Positions 7,840 to 16,552 of a stretch of 25,667 bases of DNA are shown here, piece by piece. Positions within the stretch are counted from its first letter, which is position 1. Every line of letters starts with the position of its first letter. This DNA comes from Cyanobacteria bacterium UBA2566 (GTDB taxonomy: Bacteria > Cyanobacteriota > Cyanobacteriia > Cyanobacteriales > Desertifilaceae): positions 1 to 25,667 of the forward strand of contig DDLS01000107.1 in assembly GCA_002340255.1 (NCBI GenBank). The letters are read 5' to 3'. A model generated the notes under the pieces. That model was not told the DNA's origin and did not search any database. It worked only from the letters and a program-made list of their open reading frames with translations. A program made the position numbers and the translations under genes.

Positions 7840-9021
7840 TTACTCAGTCTTGGCAATCATCTCCTGGAGTCCTCGACGGCGAACTTGGGGAGATTCTGGG
7901 GCAATATATCCCCACAAACTTTCCCAATAAAAGAAGGAAAAGCCATCCAAGGCGCGATCGCGCACTGCATTGACTTGTTGTTCAATTAAATTTAAGGGGA
8001 TAGGTGTTCTGACTGTTCCAGTAGAAATACCAATCGCCACTGGAATCTTCTGCTGTAACTTCGGAATTACCGGATCGGATAAATCTCGCAGAAAACTGTC
8101 CATTCCACTCCGATACACTTGGATCACCAACTCATCAATTAAACCCGCCTCGACCCAAGTTTGCCAATCTTGTAGATAATTGCGATACGCAAATGCGCGG
8201 GGATTAGGCGATAGGGACACAATACAATCGGGCTTAATTTCTTTGACCCGGTCATGAATCCGCTTAACCACTTGAGTGAGTTTATTGGCTCTCCAACGCA
8301 TCCATGCCTCATTTTGATAATTTTCTGGCGGAATCTCTCCGTTATGTTCCTGTTGATAAAGCCACAGGGTAAAAGGATCGTATCCTAACTCCACCGGTAA
8401 ACTAAAATGGTCATCGAGTTGGATGCCATCCACATCATAACGGGTCACAACTTCCACAATCAGATCGATCAACAATTGCTGGACTTCTGGATGCAGAGGA
8501 TTGAGCCAATCTAAACCATATTTACCATGGTAAGTTAAGGCTTGCCCATCCCGACTTTGGGCTAACCAACTGGGATGGCGTTTCGCCAACAACGAATTTT
8601 TGGGAGCCATAAACCCATACTCAAACCAGGGAATCACTCGCATTCCCTGTTGATGGCCGAGAGTAATGATTTCTTCTAGGGTATCCTGACGAAAACGGAT
8701 GGTATTGAGCAATAAATCTTGCTTGCGACCAATCGTTTCTTTGGCCGTATCGCTGGGGTAAAACGTTACGCCTCGGTTCCAGACCACCGGATAAATCGTG
8801 TTAAAATTGAGTTGGGATAGTTGGGCGATCGCCCGATCGATGCCCCAAGGACTATACAAAACGGCACTACTGACATTCGTTAACCAAACGCCTCGAATTT
8901 CATCGATCGCTTTTGGGGGGTTCGCCTGTATTGGTTTGACAGCTTGCAACCCCAGAATCAAGACCGTGATGATTAGGGACAAGCTTACCCATTGCCATGG
9001 TCTTTTAATTATTGCTCTCAT
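7840..9021 (-). CDS. Glycoside hydrolase family 10-like (GHL10/DUF187) protein
   Basis: 393 residues. A signal peptide or signal anchor covers about 1-33 (basic start, hydrophobic 11-27, then VKPIQA), so it should act in the periplasm or at the cell surface. The mature part is a TIM-barrel of the GHL10 type: EIRGVWLTNV (41), LNFNTIYPVVWNRG (71), VIPWFEYGF (129), LDWLNPLHPEV (170), DGIQLDDHFSLP (198) and VSLSPNP (268). The paired acids D203/D204 in the QLDDH motif are candidate active-site residues. Bacterial relatives are annotated as glycosyl hydrolase-like and, in some cases, as peptidoglycan- or polysaccharide-related; the substrate here is unknown. The gene is divergent from the YihY/BrkB gene across a spacer of about 117-147 nt. 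Confidence 0.85.
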   Translation of the reverse strand: MRAIIKRPWQWVSLSLIITVLILGLQAVKPIQANPPKAIDEIRGVWLTNVSSAVLYSPWGIDRAIAQLSQLNFNTIYPVVWNRGVTFYPSDTAKETIGRKQDLLLNTIRFRQDTLEEIITLGHQQGMRVIPWFEYGFMAPKNSLLAKRHPSWLAQSRDGQALTYHGKYGLDWLNPLHPEVQQLLIDLIVEVVTRYDVDGIQLDDHFSLPVELGYDPFTLWLYQQEHNGEIPPENYQNEAWMRWRANKLTQVVKRIHDRVKEIKPDCIVSLSPNPRAFAYRNYLQDWQTWVEAGLIDELVIQVYRSGMDSFLRDLSDPVIPKLQQKIPVAIGISTGTVRTPIPLNLIEQQVNAVRDRALDGFSFFYWESLWGYIAPESPQVRRRGLQEMIAKTE

Positions 9022-9168
9022 TGTTGGAGTCTGTGCTGCATACCTCAGCCGTACTTTAACAAATTTCTACACTCAGCTCCCCTAAAATCAGGGCAATTAA
9101 AACACTAGCCGGATAGGGACAGATAAGCTTTTATAGTAGTGTACTCGCGTTCTTTCTGCGTCAGTCCC

Positions 9169-10188
9169 GTGAAACTCTACGCAATTTGGAGATTACTCAA
9201 AGAAACCTTTGTGCAATGGCGGCAAGACCGGGTTCCCATCCTGGCAGCAGCCCTAGCCTATTATATGGTGTTTTCTTTAGCTCCCATGCTGATTATTGCT
9301 GTCGCCGTAGCCAGCTTTGCGATCGGCAAAGAAGCAGCACAAGAACAACTGGCGATTCAACTGCAACAGTTTATTGGTTCAGAAGCGGCTCAATCCATTC
9401 AAACCTTGATTCGGGAACGCTATCAACCTCAGTCGGGGCTGATGGCTACTGTAGTGGCGATCGCTACTTTGTTTTTTGGGGCAACTACAGTTTTTGCCCA
9501 ACTCAAAGTCGCCCTCAATATTATTTGGGGCGTTACCCCCAAACCCGAACGCGGCTTCCTGAATTTTCTCATGGCTAGAGTTCTATCCGTTTTAATGATC
9601 ATCGCGATCGGGTTTCTCCTGCTCGTCTCCCTCGTCTTTAGTTCCGTTCTAGCTGGCGTGAGTCAATGGCTCGATCAATGGATGGATACCCCCGCTAATG
9701 TTTGGCGATCGACTGAACTTTTTGTTTCTTTTATTGTTGTTACTCTTCTGTTTGGAGCCATTTATAAAATCTTGCCCGATGCCAAAGTTTCTTGGGCCGA
9801 TGTTTGGGTGGGTTCTACCCTAACCTCTATCCTCTTTACCCTAGGGAAATGGGGAATTAGTTTATACTTAGGACACAGTAGCGTCAAATCCTTTTATGGA
9901 GCTGCTGGCTCATTTGTGGTTTTACTATTATGGATCTTCTTTACTGCGCAAATTTTGCTCATTGGTGCAGAATTTACCCAAGTTTGGGCAAACCGCTATG
10001 GCACAACCATTCGTCCTCGCCGTCATGCTATCCATACTGGGGAAAGATCTTGGAGTCATCCCCAAACTTCCCCCTCACCGTCTGAACCCTTGGAACAACA
10101 ACGGAAAAAACGCAAGAGAATTGTCCAACTGAAAAGATTTATCCGTCGAGTTGAAAACTCTCTTCATCATCAGGACGATCAAGTGTAA
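9169..10188 (+). CDS. YihY/BrkB-family inner-membrane protein
   Basis: An inner-membrane protein of the YihY/virulence factor BrkB family, about 339 residues. Family signatures (numbered from the upstream GTG at 9139) are RVPILAAALAYYMVFSLAPML (31-51), GAIYKILPDAKVSWADVWVG (206-225) and SFYGAAGSFVVLLLWIFFTAQILL (251-274), with about six transmembrane helices. A charged, basic cytoplasmic tail follows from about 290. The older annotation as 'ribonuclease BN' is wrong for this family; its true role is poorly known. The frame is open from GTG 9139, but GTG 9169 places the start where related proteins begin (KLYAIWRLLKET). Neither start has a clear ribosome site. The next gene starts 29 nt downstream on the same strand. 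Confidence 0.88.
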   Translation: MKLYAIWRLLKETFVQWRQDRVPILAAALAYYMVFSLAPMLIIAVAVASFAIGKEAAQEQLAIQLQQFIGSEAAQSIQTLIRERYQPQSGLMATVVAIATLFFGATTVFAQLKVALNIIWGVTPKPERGFLNFLMARVLSVLMIIAIGFLLLVSLVFSSVLAGVSQWLDQWMDTPANVWRSTELFVSFIVVTLLFGAIYKILPDAKVSWADVWVGSTLTSILFTLGKWGISLYLGHSSVKSFYGAAGSFVVLLLWIFFTAQILLIGAEFTQVWANRYGTTIRPRRHAIHTGERSWSHPQTSPSPSEPLEQQRKKRKRIVQLKRFIRRVENSLHHQDDQV

Positions 10189-10217
10189 TCTGTTTCCATC
10201 ATTCAACGTCTGCATCT

Positions 10218-11135
10218 ATGAATACTCTAACCTCTTCTCTGGAATACAACCGCCTGCAAATGCTATCTTTTGTGGAGCATTTGGAAATCCAATATCCCCA
10301 GGCTTCTCCCTATGAGATAGCTAATGAATTGCGTCGCTATACCCGCAAATCTTATACAAGTTCTCTATTTCGTTGGGCAATTTTATCCGATGTTGAATAT
10401 ATTGATAATCGCTTAGATACCACCATATTGTTATGCGGTCAGAATACAGATCTTGCCCATTTTATTGCTTCTTTGTCCGATCAAATTCAACTTCCAGGTT
10501 TGGGCAGTTGGTTCAATTTCACGACTTCTTGGACAGCTAAACATAGTTCTTGGAGTGGCGATCTAGCCCAAGCCGTTCTTGATTTTCGCGCCAGAAAATT
10601 CCCAACTATTTATAAGGCTTTAGAAGCGGATGCGTCTGAACTCGATCTAGTCGCTAATGTGGCTGCGTTTCGAGTTGGATATATAGTTAATAAACGAACC
10701 GATCCGGGAATTCTTAGATTCCGTAAACCTCGCTATGGACTCAAGATTTCAGAAGCTGTTTTAGCCTACGATCGCGGAGTTTACAGTGGTCAAGTGCGAG
10801 AGTTTATCATTGAAGGACTGAATGGTAAAATTGAGAAGAATAAAATTGTGAATCCGGGGGAAGTGGAAGCAAAAATCCGTAAATCAATTGTGGAATTTTT
10901 GGCGTTTATGCAGTTATATCAATTGGGAGTCAAAATTAAAAATCTGTCTAAGGTGAAGGAAAATTACCGCACGCTTTCTCATATGACTCACCATGATATT
11001 ACACCAGAGCAAGAAGCCGGTGAAGATGATGTCCGCATAGCGACTCTTTATTTCTTCAATTATTTAGTTCAGGAAGGAAAGCTAGATCCGGTACAGATAT
11101 ATTTTATGCACGATCTTTGGAATGGTGGAATCTAG
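10218..11135 (+). CDS. Hypothetical protein, soluble, not recognised
   Basis: 305 residues with no signal peptide and no transmembrane segment. I do not recognise the family. Visible features: a helical N-terminus (EIANELRRYTRKSY, 33-46), a central segment rich in Trp, Ser and Thr with SWFNFTTSWTAKHSSWSGDL (97-116), which looks like an active or binding site with clustered Asp/His/Trp, a helical stretch DFRARKFPTIYKALEAD (122-138), a basic middle (RFRKPRYGLK), and an acidic, His-containing C-terminus (MTHHDITPEQEAGEDD). Codon use resembles the neighbours. It starts 29 nt after the YihY/BrkB gene, so the two may be cotranscribed, and it ends 7 nt before the end of the convergent photolyase gene. 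Confidence 0.7.
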   Translation: MNTLTSSLEYNRLQMLSFVEHLEIQYPQASPYEIANELRRYTRKSYTSSLFRWAILSDVEYIDNRLDTTILLCGQNTDLAHFIASLSDQIQLPGLGSWFNFTTSWTAKHSSWSGDLAQAVLDFRARKFPTIYKALEADASELDLVANVAAFRVGYIVNKRTDPGILRFRKPRYGLKISEAVLAYDRGVYSGQVREFIIEGLNGKIEKNKIVNPGEVEAKIRKSIVEFLAFMQLYQLGVKIKNLSKVKENYRTLSHMTHHDITPEQEAGEDDVRIATLYFFNYLVQEGKLDPVQIYFMHDLWNGGI

Positions 11136-11142
11136 CTGCTAT

Positions 11143-12576
11143 TTACAAGTTTTCTTTTACTTGTTGATAACGTTGTTTAAATTCCCGTTGTTGTTGATTG
11201 TGGTTGACAATGGGTAAGGGATAATTGCAAGATTGACGGACTAAAGGCGGAATGTCCCCCGTTACTAAATCTTTGGTTTGAACCGACTTTAATTCCGGTA
11301 ACCATTGGCGGATATACTTGGCTTCTGGATCGAATTTTTGTGCTTGACTGGCAGGATTAAAAATTCGTAAAGGTTTGGCATCCATACCACTGGATGCACT
11401 CCATTGCCATCCCCCGTTATTAGCGGCTAAATCTCCATCAATGAGATGCTGCATAAAATACCGTTCTCCCCATTGCCAATTAATGATTAAATCTTTGGTT
11501 AAAAAGCTGGCAACAATCATCCGACACCGGTTATGCATCCATCCGGTTGTGTTCAGTTGACGCATGGCGGCATCGACGATGGGATAGCCGGTTTTTCCTT
11601 CACACCAAGCTTGGAACTGTTGGGGGTTATTATCCCACCGAAAGTGTTTAAATAGCGATCGATACGGCCCATCAGCGAGTTCGGGAAAGTGGTAGAGTAC
11701 ATGCTGGTAAAATTCTCGCCAGGCTAGTTCTTGTTGCCAAGTTTGGATGTTTTTAAGGGTTCGATCGCTGGTAGATTTGCCGATCGCCTCTTGAATCGCT
11801 TGCCATACTCTGCGAATGCCGATCGCTCCCAATTTTAACGCAGCACTGAGCTTCGATGTGCCGTCTATACTGGGGGTATTGCGTTGCTGCTCGTAGGTTT
11901 CTAGGGAGCGATCGGCAAATTCTGCCAATTGCCGTTGAGCCGCACGCTCTCCTGGTGTAATAACCAACTTCTCTGGCTCGGAATATCCCCAATCTTTCAA
12001 ACTGGGAAAATCAATAACGTCCACCCGATCTAAGGCTTTTTTCTGGGCTTGAGTGAACCCTTCTCCCGGTTGTAAATCCGAGACTGGATCGAGCTTTTTT
12101 TGTCCTTGCCAGTTCTTCCAAAATGGAGTATAAACTGTATAGGGATTTCCCGCTTGTGTGTGAATTGCTTCTGGAGCCACTAAAAGCTGATCCCAAACTG
12201 TTTTTACCTCAATTCCTCTTTCATTTAAGCCTTCAGTGACTCGGCGATCGCGCAGTTGACTATAGGGTTCCACATCCCGATTCCAAACCACCGCGATCGC
12301 CCCTAAATCCCGAGCAACATCAGGAATCACCTGCTCCGGTTGACCTTGCAATAACAGAAATGGATGCTTAAGGTGTTGATAGTGCTGTTGTAACTCTTGT
12401 AAACAGCCGAAAAGATAATGTAGGCGTATTGGTGAAATATCATCCCTATGCAAAATTTGTGGATCGAAGCAAAAACAACCCACTAAAAGATTCGCTCTGG
12501 ATTGGGCATAGCTTAACCCTAAATTATCCCTAACCCTTAAATCGCGTCGATGCCAAAATAGAACCAGATTCGACAT
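11143..12576 (-). CDS. phrB: Deoxyribodipyrimidine photolyase (class I CPD, 8-HDF type)
   Basis: 477 residues, close to the 484 of the Anacystis (Synechococcus) enzyme, which uses FAD plus the deazaflavin 8-HDF antenna. It repairs cyclobutane pyrimidine dimers with light. The N-terminal photolyase domain starts LVLFWHRRDLRVRDN (4-18). The FAD-binding half carries TSKLSAALKLG (240-250), WREFYQHVL (286-294), DAAMRQLNTTGWMHNR (335-350) and NNGGWQWSASSG (386-397). The electron-transfer tryptophans fall at W390, W367 and W314, the same numbers as in the Anacystis enzyme. The gene converges on the 305-residue hypothetical with a 7-nt gap and is divergent from the Uma2 gene. Confidence 0.96.
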   Translation of the reverse strand: MSNLVLFWHRRDLRVRDNLGLSYAQSRANLLVGCFCFDPQILHRDDISPIRLHYLFGCLQELQQHYQHLKHPFLLLQGQPEQVIPDVARDLGAIAVVWNRDVEPYSQLRDRRVTEGLNERGIEVKTVWDQLLVAPEAIHTQAGNPYTVYTPFWKNWQGQKKLDPVSDLQPGEGFTQAQKKALDRVDVIDFPSLKDWGYSEPEKLVITPGERAAQRQLAEFADRSLETYEQQRNTPSIDGTSKLSAALKLGAIGIRRVWQAIQEAIGKSTSDRTLKNIQTWQQELAWREFYQHVLYHFPELADGPYRSLFKHFRWDNNPQQFQAWCEGKTGYPIVDAAMRQLNTTGWMHNRCRMIVASFLTKDLIINWQWGERYFMQHLIDGDLAANNGGWQWSASSGMDAKPLRIFNPASQAQKFDPEAKYIRQWLPELKSVQTKDLVTGDIPPLVRQSCNYPLPIVNHNQQQREFKQRYQQVKENL

Positions 12577-12689
12577 AAAACTTCAATATTCTTGGGTTAG
12601 TATATCATGGTTTCAACCCTCTCTTCTTGGCATAAGTTCTAAGGTTTGCGCTACGGTAGAAGCGATCGACAAAACCGCACCTCTGAGCT

Positions 12690-13511
12690 ATGACTTCTAC
12701 AGAACGCTTTACCCCCTTACCCGATCGCACTCAACGTCCTGGTGAGGATAACTCGATTTTGGAAGACTACTTCGATCTCCTCCCGGATCATACTCAACTG
12801 CCTTGTGAAGATGGCTCCTTCGTGACAAATTTCCAAGAACACCCCCAAAGCATCTTACTGACGGAATCCATTCGTCCAATTCTTGACCAACTTCATCCAG
12901 AACGTGATTATTGCATTGGTCAAGATAGTGGAATTTACTGGCACTTAACCCATCCTCCAGAAAAAGGAGCCGAATCTCCCGATTGGTTTTATGTCGCCAA
13001 TGTAGCAGCCACTCTAGATAGGCAAATGCGTCGCTCCTATTTCCTGTGGAAAGAATTGATTCACCCTCAAATTGCCTTAGAGTTCGTTTCCGGAAAGGGT
13101 TCAGAAGAACGCGATCGGACTCCTCTTTTCGGTAAATTTTGGGTGTATGAACAAGTCATTAAGCCGGCCTATTATGGAATTTACGAAGTCAAAAAGTCCA
13201 GTGTAGAAGTGTATCATTTAGTGAATAGAAGCTATCAATTACTCTCACCGAACTCACGCGGCCATTTTGTCATTCCGGAAATGGGCGTAGAATTGGGGAT
13301 TTGGCAAGGGCGGTATCAAAATGTCGATCTACCTTGGTTGCGCTGGTGGGATAGAGAAGGAAATTTATTACCCACTGGAGAAGAGCAGGCACAGCAAGAA
13401 CGAGAGCGAGCCGAGCAGGAGAAACAACGAGCGGAGGAAGCAGAGCATCGAGCAACCCTTCTGGCGGGTAAACTCCGGGAATTAGGCATTGATCCCAATA
13501 ACATTCCATAA
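12690..13511 (+). CDS. Uma2-family endonuclease (DUF820, PD-(D/E)XK fold)
   Basis: 273 residues. The core matches the cyanobacterial Uma2/DUF820 family, a restriction-endonuclease-like fold found in many copies in these genomes: ESPDWFYVANVA (95-106, Asp98), ALEFVSGKGSEERDRT (129-144, Glu131), KFWVYEQVIKPAYYGIYEV (149-167) and LGIWQGRYQNVDLPWLRWWD near the end of the fold. A charged coiled coil (RAEQEKQRAEEAEHRA) and a short tail LRELGIDPNNIP close the protein, as usual for the family. The N-terminus is odd: LPDRTQRPGED (10-20) is repeated as LPDHTQLPCED (31-41), a 21-residue duplication. The cellular role of the family is not settled; a link to mobile DNA is often proposed. It is divergent from the photolyase gene. 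Confidence 0.88.
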   Translation: MTSTERFTPLPDRTQRPGEDNSILEDYFDLLPDHTQLPCEDGSFVTNFQEHPQSILLTESIRPILDQLHPERDYCIGQDSGIYWHLTHPPEKGAESPDWFYVANVAATLDRQMRRSYFLWKELIHPQIALEFVSGKGSEERDRTPLFGKFWVYEQVIKPAYYGIYEVKKSSVEVYHLVNRSYQLLSPNSRGHFVIPEMGVELGIWQGRYQNVDLPWLRWWDREGNLLPTGEEQAQQERERAEQEKQRAEEAEHRATLLAGKLRELGIDPNNIP

Positions 13512-13559
13512 TGCTTGTACCTACCCGTAGAGTTGGCTAATTATCTGTTGGAGAATTAA

Positions 13560-13599
13560 CTTAGATCCCCAAGACCTGGGGCAGAATTCGAGATCTAAG
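13560..13599. promoter_or_regulatory. Nested palindrome in the leader of the TpsB gene
   Basis: An outer 8-bp stem CTTAGATC (13560-13567) / GATCTAAG (13592-13599) encloses an inner stem CCCCA (13567-13571) / TGGGG (13577-13581); the two stems share base 13567. A third perfect repeat, TCCTAAT (13621-13627) / ATTAGGA (13630-13636), follows. The cluster lies 50 nt past the Uma2 stop and 100 nt before the TpsB start. With no T-tract it is not a clear terminator. It could be an operator or a structured leader. Confidence 0.4.
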
Positions 13600-13698
13600 C
13601 CAATATCCTAAATCTAAATGTCCTAATCTATTAGGATTACTGCTAAATCGCCTGCAATCTACCGCAAACGTCAACCCCTATCTCATGAGGTCTGTAGT

Positions 13699-15507
13699 GT
13701 GAGGAGTGCCTTATTGATTTCCAGTCTATCTGTGAGTACCTTAGTGTTCCTGATGGCTCCGAGTTGGGCGAGTTCGCCCAGGACTCCTAATACATTGGAA
13801 ATTGGATCTGACCCCATTTCCCCTGAGTTTGAATTTGTTCCTGAACCCCTAGAGGCGATCTCTGCTCCTGAAGCGTTCTCTTGGAGTTTTTCCCCGATTG
13901 CTCCTCTAGACGATCCTACCTTTTGTGGTGCGATCTCTGCTCCTGAACAGATAGATCATTCTCCCCAATGTTCTCCCCTCTCGCAAAATACGGAGACTCC
14001 CCAAAGTACTCAACCCATTGAAGTGAACGAAATTCGAGTAACGGGCAGCACAATTTTCAGTCAGGAACAACTGAAGGAAATTGTTGCCAATTATGAGGGT
14101 AAGTCCCAAACCTTAGATCAACTTAGGAAGGCGGCCGATAAAATTACAGAACTCTACTTGAATGGGGGCTATATTAATAGTCGGGCAATTTTAGGCGATC
14201 AAGTGGTGGACAATGGCGTTATCGAAATTCAAGTCATTGAAGGCCGTTTAGAAGACATTGTTGTTGAAGGGGCAGGGCGTTTAAATCCAAGTTATATTAC
14301 CAGTCGGATTCGCAGAATGGCAGGAGTACCGTTAAATAGTGCTTCCTTGGAAAATCAATTAAGACTGCTCAAAACCGATCCTCTTTTTGAGAGTGTAGAA
14401 GCAAGTTTGCAACCTGGATCGGGTATTGGTCAGAGTAAATTGACGGTGCGGGTGAGCTTAAAAAAACCGCTGACCGTTAATTTATTTGCAGATAACTATT
14501 CACCTGCAAGTGTGGGATCGGAGCGGATCGGGTTTCGAGTCGGATATCAAAATTTGAGTGGTTTAGGCGATCGCGCCACCATTGGTTATAACCGTACCAC
14601 GAACAACGCCAAGACCAGTCGCTATGAGTTTGCCTACCGTATCCCCATCAATGCCATGGATGGATCGTTGAGTATTCAATTTCTACCCGATAATAATGAA
14701 ATTAGTAATATTCAACTGCAAGATTTGGGAATTCGCGGCGAAACCCAACGCTATGAATTTGACTATCGCCAACCGCTGATCCGCTCTCCCCGTCAAGAAT
14801 TCGCCCTCTCCCTCGGATTTTCCCACCATCGCGGGCAAACGTTTTTAGGAGATGTTCCGTTTGGCTTTGGATCGGGACCAGATGATCGCGGAAGAACCCG
14901 CAGTAGCGCCATTCGCTTTGGTCAGGAATACTTGCGTCGGGATGCAAACGGAATTTTGGGGGTGCGATCGCAATTTTCTCTGGGAATTGATGCCTTTGGC
15001 GCAACTCTGAATCCCGGCTCGACTCCCGATAGCCGTTTTTTTAGTTGGCTCCTGAGTATACAGCGCTTGCAACGGTTAGGAGACCATCATTTACTCACCA
15101 TTCGAGGAGACCTACAACTGGCCACAACTAGCTTACTTCCCTCACGGCAATATGTGATTGGTGGCGGTCAATCTGTTCGAGGATACCGACAAAATGCCCG
15201 TTCTGGAGATAATGGGTTTTTAATCTCCATCGAAGACCGGATTACCATACAACGAGATACCAAAGGTCAACCCACTCTAATGGTTGCTCCTTTTGTCGAT
15301 CTCGGTCAAGTTTGGAATAGCCAAGGCAATCCTAATGTTTTAGCCTCTGAGAACTTTTTAATGGGTGTGGGAGTAGGATTACTCTGGGAAGTAGCTCCTG
15401 GATGGAATATCCGCTTAGATTATGGCTATCCCATTATCGATCTACCCGATCGAGGAAATAATGCCCAGGATGATGGATTTTATTTTAGTGTTAATGTGGA
15501 ACTTTAA
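13699..15507 (+). CDS. TpsB/ShlB-type outer-membrane secretion protein (two-partner secretion)
   Basis: 602 residues. A signal peptide covers about 1-25 (LLISSLSVSTLVFLMAPSWA), followed by a Pro/Ser-rich linker (26-106), POTRA1 (108-183: NEIRVTGSTIFSQEQL, LYLNGGYINSRA), POTRA2 (184-257: EDIVVEGAGRLN) and a 16-strand beta-barrel of the ShlB/FhaC class. The L6-loop motif VRGY is at 493, and the chain ends in an aromatic-rich strand (FYFSVNVEL). It should sit in the outer membrane and export a TpsA partner; no TpsA gene is in the window, so it is an orphan here. The start is GTG at 13699; an ATG at 13685 opens only a 5-codon frame across it. The gene ends 1 nt before the end of the convergent Rpn gene. 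Confidence 0.92.
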   Translation: MRSALLISSLSVSTLVFLMAPSWASSPRTPNTLEIGSDPISPEFEFVPEPLEAISAPEAFSWSFSPIAPLDDPTFCGAISAPEQIDHSPQCSPLSQNTETPQSTQPIEVNEIRVTGSTIFSQEQLKEIVANYEGKSQTLDQLRKAADKITELYLNGGYINSRAILGDQVVDNGVIEIQVIEGRLEDIVVEGAGRLNPSYITSRIRRMAGVPLNSASLENQLRLLKTDPLFESVEASLQPGSGIGQSKLTVRVSLKKPLTVNLFADNYSPASVGSERIGFRVGYQNLSGLGDRATIGYNRTTNNAKTSRYEFAYRIPINAMDGSLSIQFLPDNNEISNIQLQDLGIRGETQRYEFDYRQPLIRSPRQEFALSLGFSHHRGQTFLGDVPFGFGSGPDDRGRTRSSAIRFGQEYLRRDANGILGVRSQFSLGIDAFGATLNPGSTPDSRFFSWLLSIQRLQRLGDHHLLTIRGDLQLATTSLLPSRQYVIGGGQSVRGYRQNARSGDNGFLISIEDRITIQRDTKGQPTLMVAPFVDLGQVWNSQGNPNVLASENFLMGVGVGLLWEVAPGWNIRLDYGYPIIDLPDRGNNAQDDGFYFSVNVEL

Positions 15508-15508
15508 A

Positions 15509-16408
15509 TTAGAGACCTTTTAGCCAGTTCACTAAATCTTCGAGACCGTTGAAGTCTAAAATTTCTTCTCCTAGATCTTCTAAGTTTTCAATCGATAAGC
15601 TTTCAATTTGGCGACTGATCTCGTCTGGAATTTCTCCAAAACGTTTTTTAAGTAAACGCATAATCAAGGCGATCGCTTCTTTGATTCGTCCTTTTTCTTC
15701 CGCATAAGTAATTCTTCCTCTTTCATCTTGCAGCAGCATCCCCCGCCGATCTACTATTTCAAATTCTTCGGGGGTCATATTCGCTTGACTGGCTAGATTT
15801 AACGCCAATTCTATCTCCGATACTTCTCCTAGATTTTCAGGTATTTCTTCCAATAATGCCGCTTCTTTGAGGAAATAAATCCATTTATCTGTTAAGGTCT
15901 GTAACTCCGACAAACCTTTATTGAATTTGGGGATCTCTACAAAAATCAATCGCAATTCTTGCTCTAAAATTTTCAGATCCTCCTCCTCTTCTTCTTGAAA
16001 CACAAATTTATTGATAACTTTTGAACTTTCTTTCAGTAAGATAAAATCGGTGATAGTTACTGCTATAGCTGGATTGAGTTGGGGGTAGTATTCTCCTTTT
16101 GTTAACTGATTTGCATAAGCTTTGGTTAGGTTGTAAGCGACTCGTTTATCAAATGCTGCCATTGAGGCAACTTGCATTTCTATGACTACGATCGAACCAT
16201 CATTGAGAACGGCTTTTACATCTAAGTAGGTGTCTTTTAAGTTGAGAACTTGGCCCGGATTATAGGGGTTTTTGATCGTCAAAGATTGTATGATTTTTTC
16301 TCCACCATAAACGATAGCATTTAGAAAGCTGATTAATATTTGTTGGCTTTGTTCTGAACCAAATATTTTTTTGAAGGCATAATCTATTTTGGGGTTGATA
16401 AATTTCAT
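15509..16408 (-). CDS. Rpn family recombination-promoting nuclease / PD-(D/E)XK transposase-like protein
   Basis: 299 residues matching the Rpn/PDDEXK-family 'transposase' group (PF12784 type). It opens with FINPKIDYAFKKIFG (3-17), the family start. The nuclease core has YLDVKA (Asp63) and VVIEMQVA (Glu77 and Gln79, the E-x-Q form of the motif), then FDKRVAYNLTKAYANQL, as in the family. The acidic C-terminal third (FGEIPDEISRQIESL) is variable in the group. E. coli Rpn proteins promote RecA-independent recombination and cleave DNA. These genes occur in many copies in cyanobacteria and often lie near mobile DNA. The catalytic residues look intact and the length is usual, so it is probably functional. 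Its end overlaps the transcription range of TpsB (1-nt gap). Confidence 0.88.
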   Translation of the reverse strand: MKFINPKIDYAFKKIFGSEQSQQILISFLNAIVYGGEKIIQSLTIKNPYNPGQVLNLKDTYLDVKAVLNDGSIVVIEMQVASMAAFDKRVAYNLTKAYANQLTKGEYYPQLNPAIAVTITDFILLKESSKVINKFVFQEEEEEDLKILEQELRLIFVEIPKFNKGLSELQTLTDKWIYFLKEAALLEEIPENLGEVSEIELALNLASQANMTPEEFEIVDRRGMLLQDERGRITYAEEKGRIKEAIALIMRLLKKRFGEIPDEISRQIESLSIENLEDLGEEILDFNGLEDLVNWLKGL

Positions 16409-16485
16409 GATTTTTTTCTTTTGAGTCTTAAAGGATACTTTGAGTTGATCGCAATCCCTAACTGACTCAATCTTAACCTCGTTGC

Positions 16486-16510
16486 GGTCACTTTAGCAGA
16501 AAAAGTGACC
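16486..16510. other. Perfect 9-bp hairpin, spacer between Rpn and zinc-ribbon genes
   Basis: GGTCACTTT (16486-16494), a 7-nt loop and AAAGTGACC (16502-16510) pair exactly. No T-tract follows on either strand. It lies between the start of the Rpn gene and the end of the zinc-ribbon gene. It may be part of the Rpn upstream control region or a stabilising element. Confidence 0.4.
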
Positions 16511-16552
16511 CTCATTCGTGCCTTCTCAAATCCCCAAACCCTGAGTACCACA

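Noticed and set aside
13270..13509. Minus-strand open frames under the Uma2 coiled coil
   Set aside because: Shadow frames caused by the biased codon content of the Glu/Arg/Ala-rich coiled coil.
13685..13702. 5-codon upstream frame (ATG...TGA) overlapping the TpsB GTG start
   Set aside because: Too short to judge and with no ribosome site; it could be chance.
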